Source: Theocolax elegans
Taxonomy: Eukaryota; Arthropoda; Insecta; Hymenoptera; Cerocephalidae
DNA: 64,000 nucleotides
Direction of reading: 5' to 3'
Assembly (NCBI GenBank): GCA_026168455.1
Contig: CM047427.1
Location: forward strand, 9,170,835 to 9,234,834
Each line of letters opens with the position of its first letter. The first letter of the stretch is position 1. The notes beneath the pieces were generated by a model. That model did not search any database. It saw nothing but the letters and a program-made list of their open reading frames with translations, and was not told where the DNA came from. Positions 59,396 to 64,000 of this stretch are shown here, one piece after another. Position numbers and translations under genes: made by a program.

Positions 59396-60511
59396 TAATT
59401 TAAATTATAACATTTTTATGATCATTAATAAACCTAAACGTACTCTTGAATGAAAATGCTTTTCTTTAAGTAAATATTGATGAAATTTGTAAATTTGATG
59501 CGAATTCTAATAATTTCAACGACGAGAACTTTGACGTTATGAACGGGTGTGCGAGCTACCCCCTTGATTATTTAAAGAAAGAACGTCTCATTCTTTATCT
59601 ATACGTAAGGTTTCTTCGAACGACGAAAGTGACGATATTACGGAGAGATAAATTACCTCTGACGCAATGCGCAGCGCTTGCGAACCTCCCGTTAATCGTC
59701 CAGCTGTATAATCTCTTCGTGTTTCGCGTATATGTCGAACTCGATCGCTAATTGGATACCTAACTTTTCTTAGATTTCTTCGTATACAGAGGCACAAAGC
59801 GAGCTTTGCTCTCCTTCTTCGGAGTACTCATCGCATTTTCACTTGCAAACTATTTTTCTTTGCAAACCAAGCGACACGATCTTTTTTTTTTTCTACGAAG
59901 CATCTTTTTTTAGATGGTTTTTACGCACGTTATTTTGGTAACTTTACGAGGACGTTCAAACTTCCTCTCAGCGACCGCTAGACACTTCGTCTAAACGTTC
60001 ATTTTTACGTTGATTTTTTTTCAAATTTCAGCTTTTAAGAGAATAGTGGACGATTGGTACTCGAAATTGACACTGACGTGAAATCATTTAAAAGTAACAA
60101 AATGTTGAATTACGGAACGACACATATATGTATTGGAAAAAAATGTTCGCTACACCCCTCGAATGGAAATAAAGTAAAATATTAAGCGAAACGATAAACC
60201 GCGAGATTAAACCCGGGTTGTGGATGTCATCTGTATAATGCCGAAATATATAATTATCAAAATTAAAATAATTGATGAACCGGCGAATCTCCGTTAGGTA
60301 TATCCGCCGTTCTGAATCTCGATCACCTGTATATATAGGATTTGAAATTATAACTTCCACGACGATTTAGTAGTACCACGCATATACCGTCGCGATCAGC
60401 TCTTTCACCGGCATTATAATATTATATTGAACGATATCGTTTCCGACACTTGTGCAAATAATTATAAGTATCATTTTTAACACAATTTGTCGAATTCGTA
60501 TATAATTATAA
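58800..60511. other. Gene-free stretch with (TA)n microsatellite
   Basis: No gene recognised. A pure TA run of about 30 bases lies near 59360-59390. Confidence 0.45.
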
Positions 60512-60856
60512 ACATGGAATGAAAAATTTCAGTAAATTTTACTAAACTTTCACTATACACGCGGGGACTTGATTCTGTAAATGATTAGCGAGCGTTAGTT
60601 TAACGTTAACGCTCAATTTGTCATGTTATATATATTATATGAATATTGGCGTCTTAAAGCTTATAGAATCATTACTCGAAAACATACTGCCAAAACGCAA
60701 AAAATTCCTAAACTTTCAGTGAAAATTAGTAGAAAATTCAATAACAAATTGACTTAAAGTTCAATAATCATTTTGGGTTTCGGTAGTCTGTTACCACGTT
60801 AATCAAAGTTTAGTAGTATTTACAAAAATTGGGTAATATTTACATCTTTTCGTGGA
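60512..60856. mobile_element. MITE, AACGCGGTAACAGACT family, diverged copy
   Basis: The left arm (GTAAATTTTACTAAACTTTC) and right arm (GTTACCACGTTAATCAAAGT, TTCGTGGA) are inverse related, and the inner part (CAATAATCATTTTGGGTTTC, GGTAGTCTGTTACC) matches 38290-38548. About 345 bp, with extra sequence (about 60570-60685) in the left half. Confidence 0.6.
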
Positions 60857-62840
60857 TCGTCGTGTTTTCTCCTTCTTTTTTTCTCGGTCGGCGAGCTATG
60901 AAAACTATTGCATTGTTATATACATAGGTCACTCGTAAGCTAAGTCTATATTTTTTTACCGATACATGCAAATGCTCTTACACGAAAGGTTAATAATTTA
61001 CAAATATAAACATTTAAAATTGTCTGTAATTAATATTTATATTTAAATTTTATATTTTCCAAGAGTGATTCAAGGAAAGAAAGTTGAAAGAAGAAACTTA
61101 GTGGCGACCCAAAGTCGCCGGCGCGAGTATTAAGTCACCGTGTGTAATATTCGCTCGAGGAAAACTCTTTTATTAAGTATATTATAACTAAAAACGTTTG
61201 ACGAAACTTTTACATGGAAATATAGTCCTGAAAATATTTTAAAATAAGTCTATACATTGTCGATATATTCAACGACGAACGAACGATCGCGTAATCGGTA
61301 GAAATTTGTTTTGATTAAGAAATGCCAGTATATAGGTAAATGTATGACAAATCGATGTGGGATAATTAATACAAGTTATAATAAACTATTGAACAGGCGT
61401 GGAGCGACACTCGTGAGACAATCGTTGAGTTATTATCTCGCCGATACTAATAATTAATTAGCGTTATCGCGGTAATCGGTCTCCACTCGTAATCCAGGCA
61501 CTCGATCGCCCTCAGATTTCACTCCTACTCGGAAGAGATGCGCGTGCGAACCAGCTCGTACTCGATCGATCGATCGATCAAAAACGTCCTTCTCTCCCTC
61601 ACATTACGTGGGAGCGCCAGCTCGTATACCGTTCACTCGCGTCCGCTGACACTGATGATGCTATGGGGGACTCCCCGGTATCGCGAATCATCGCGTAAAA
61701 CTACCGGGGTTACGATATATTGTGTATATCGCACTGTATATGCCAACGTTTTACAAAGGTATACATATCCTTGCGTCTAATCAAAGAAATGACATTCGAA
61801 TAATATATCGTAAATTGTTTCGGTGCAAGATAAAAGAGTAATTTGCGCTTCCAACGAAATCGTACGCAACGATGCGCAACCGAACCACGCGAAAGTAATC
61901 GGCCTTCGTTAATTAATTGGTCATTACACTTGTATATCCATGCCTTAAGTATGTATAATCGAAACAATCGAACAATGTCAAGAGCCGATATAAATTATCT
62001 TGGGTGTTTCGCGTCGATCGACAATATTTGTAATCGTGTACCTATTTATTGACTTTTTCATGTGACGTTTAGCGATATCAAAGTCGATTGACCGACAACT
62101 CTATCTGTGTAGACGTATATACAGGAGCACGCAATTGGGACAGCGTGTTGACTCAACGATTCGATCAGCTGTAATACCTGTACATGCGATATCAATTGCA
62201 AATATTCAACCACGTGCTCCGCGAACCATCCGACATGATTATTAAAATAATTTAGCTTTTTAATACGATTCTGTAAACCGCAAAATTAACTCGTCTCACT
62301 GGATTTTTGTAAAGACATCTATAGAGGGTAATATAATCCAATTATCGAAAACATCGAAGGCAATGGTTGGGAAGATATTTACTCTAATTGGCATCATTTT
62401 AAGCTTAATAAACTTGTAATGACTTCTTCGAATTTAATTAAAAAGTCTCAGGTACCATAATTTCATATGTAGTTCGTGTAAATATATAGGTCAAATAGAT
62501 CATAATTTACATCATTAGAAAATTAGACACATATTAATTTTTAATTTATTATGACAAGGGATTCGCTTCAATGGTATACTATTAACATTTTTTTAAACCT
62601 GACGTAACTTTTAAGTTGGAGAAATTGAACAAACCCAAGCTCAAATAAAAAAGTTCATGGTTTAATATTTCTTTAAGTATTTAAACTATTTTAAGTAATA
62701 GCATTAAATCGTCGCAAAACTCTTTTCCCTGGAAATTCTCGAAAAGTTTGTACATTTTTGTTGAAATATTTCGAGTAACAAAATTTTTAACCGACCCAAA
62801 AACGCAATCGTGTTTGAAGTTTCGATGGTATATATAGGTA
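60857..62840. other. Gene-free stretch
   Basis: Nothing recognised except a short (CGAT)n run at about 61563-61579. Confidence 0.4.
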
Positions 62841-63340
62841 TATTGATTTAGTTGAGGTAATCGCGCGAGTGACGTTCGCGGCGAAAGAGGTGAAAAATGT
62901 GGGTAACGAAAACCGACCACGGAACAATATCTCGATTGCGCAAGAACGTGCGAATCCTCTTCTGCACCTCCTCCTCCTCCTGTCCCTCATCCGTGGTCGC
63001 GGGGTTGATCGCGCGGTCGTGCCACTCGTCACGTTCGCCGATCCGCGGTGACCTTCCGCGATGCGAAACGGCCTCGAGTGCACTTCGATGCTCCCACCCG
63101 CGCTGCATTCGAATAACCGCGCATACCGCGCACGACGCGAGGCTTCCCCCCGCGGCACGATGACGAGGCTTGGGAATTTTTATCGTCGCGCGCTCTTTCG
63201 TTCGTTGTTCGTTCAACCGACCACGTGCGCTCCCACTGCGCTCCTCTTATCGCTTGATCCACCCGGTCTTTCCTCTCTTCCCACTCCTCTCGACATCACT
63301 GGCGTCTTCGCTCTTTCTTTTTGCGGCGACAGGTGTGATT
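62841..63340. other. CpG-rich island near the right end
   Basis: Dense CpG with overlapping frames on both strands (for example 62787-63158 and 62848-63216 minus, 63061-63342 plus). None has a family match. Regulatory island or first exon of a gene outside the window are both possible. Confidence 0.4.
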
Positions 63341-64000
63341 AATCAAATTGTTATCTATCGCCGGGTTGACGAAATTCTCCAGTTTCTTTCGGTTTATTTG
63401 GCAACACCTTGTACAATGCTAATTTACATACAACTTTGACTTGTTTCGAACGAATCTCGAATAATTAAGATGTATAGGTATTCCTATCGGTATAAAAGAT
63501 TACGTATATATACGCGAAACAGCAAGGTTCGACAATGACGGTCAAATATTGTGTTGGATCCATCTCGTGATCGGCACTCAATAAAGATGCAATTATACAT
63601 ATATTTATATTTGATAACGAACACTTGAAAGGTCACGAAAACGATAGTGCGAGTGATCACGAGATGAAACTGTCCGTTTGAACTTGGAACGACCGGCTAA
63701 ATTAATTTCCTTATATACTTTTACCTAAAAAGTGACACTAATTTGAATTTGAATTTGAATATGAATTCTCTATTTTGTCAACTCGTTCGGGCCCACCGGC
63801 GCTTCCCTCAACGTAAAATATTGCAAATATTTGCGGGTATATAATTCGGTAAGTAGTCGAGCTTTATCGACACACGTGAAAACACGCGTCACGCGCTATA
63901 GGATTATTTATCACGCGATAAGCATATACTTAGATTTCGCTTTCCGTTATATCGATTTAAATTCAATTAGAATATCAAACGTCACGGAAAAAGTTACGCA
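63341..64000. other. Gene-free end of window
   Basis: AT-rich, nothing recognised. Confidence 0.4.

Overview
This window is eukaryotic nuclear DNA, most likely from an insect and plausibly a hymenopteran. The evidence is a 16-exon animal-type CAND1 gene with short insect-like introns, AT-rich intergenic DNA with scattered CpG-rich islands, and several families of small inverted-repeat transposons. I cannot fix the species.

Layout: (1) 1-14.5 kb holds one complete plus-strand gene, CAND1 (cullin-associated NEDD8-dissociated protein 1), whose 16 coding exons give a 1,235-residue product. Intron 3 carries a decayed hAT transposase with a 0.4 kb inverted-repeat element between its remnants. Intron 9 carries a SINE-like element with a tRNA-like head. 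Intron 15 carries a 680-bp near-perfect foldback. Exons 10-12 and the flanking intron are present twice in direct tandem (about 1.93 kb per copy), with a splice phase that forbids using both copies in one mRNA. (2) 14.5-22.5 kb is the CAND1 3' region followed by DNA without a recognisable gene. (3) 22.5-34.05 kb is a nest of three overlapping direct duplications (1.9, 1.85 and 2.7 kb units) that contain inverted-repeat elements and a reverse-strand, (TAA)n-tailed element with a broken unidentified ORF. The copies differ largely by one-base and homopolymer-length changes, which suggests assembly trouble as much as biology. (4) 34.05-37.4 kb is very AT-rich, with one hammerhead-ribozyme-like motif on the minus strand. 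(5) 37.48-38.17 kb is a CpG-rich TATA promoter, a 5' leader with two uORFs, and the first coding exon of a second plus-strand gene I cannot identify. Its remaining exons are not recognisable here, so the rest of the window may be its intron or intergenic DNA. (6) 39.5-44.9 kb is another 2.7 kb direct tandem duplication. (7) 44.9-64 kb shows no recognisable gene, only inverted-repeat elements, TA and GC microsatellites and a few CpG-rich islands.

The only gene whose function can be stated is CAND1, which exchanges substrate receptors on SCF/cullin-RING ubiquitin ligases. I found no clear new multi-gene system. The observations most worth following up are the frame-incompatible exon 10-12 duplication, the giant intronic hairpin, the hammerhead-like motif and the unidentified first exon with its inducible-looking promoter.
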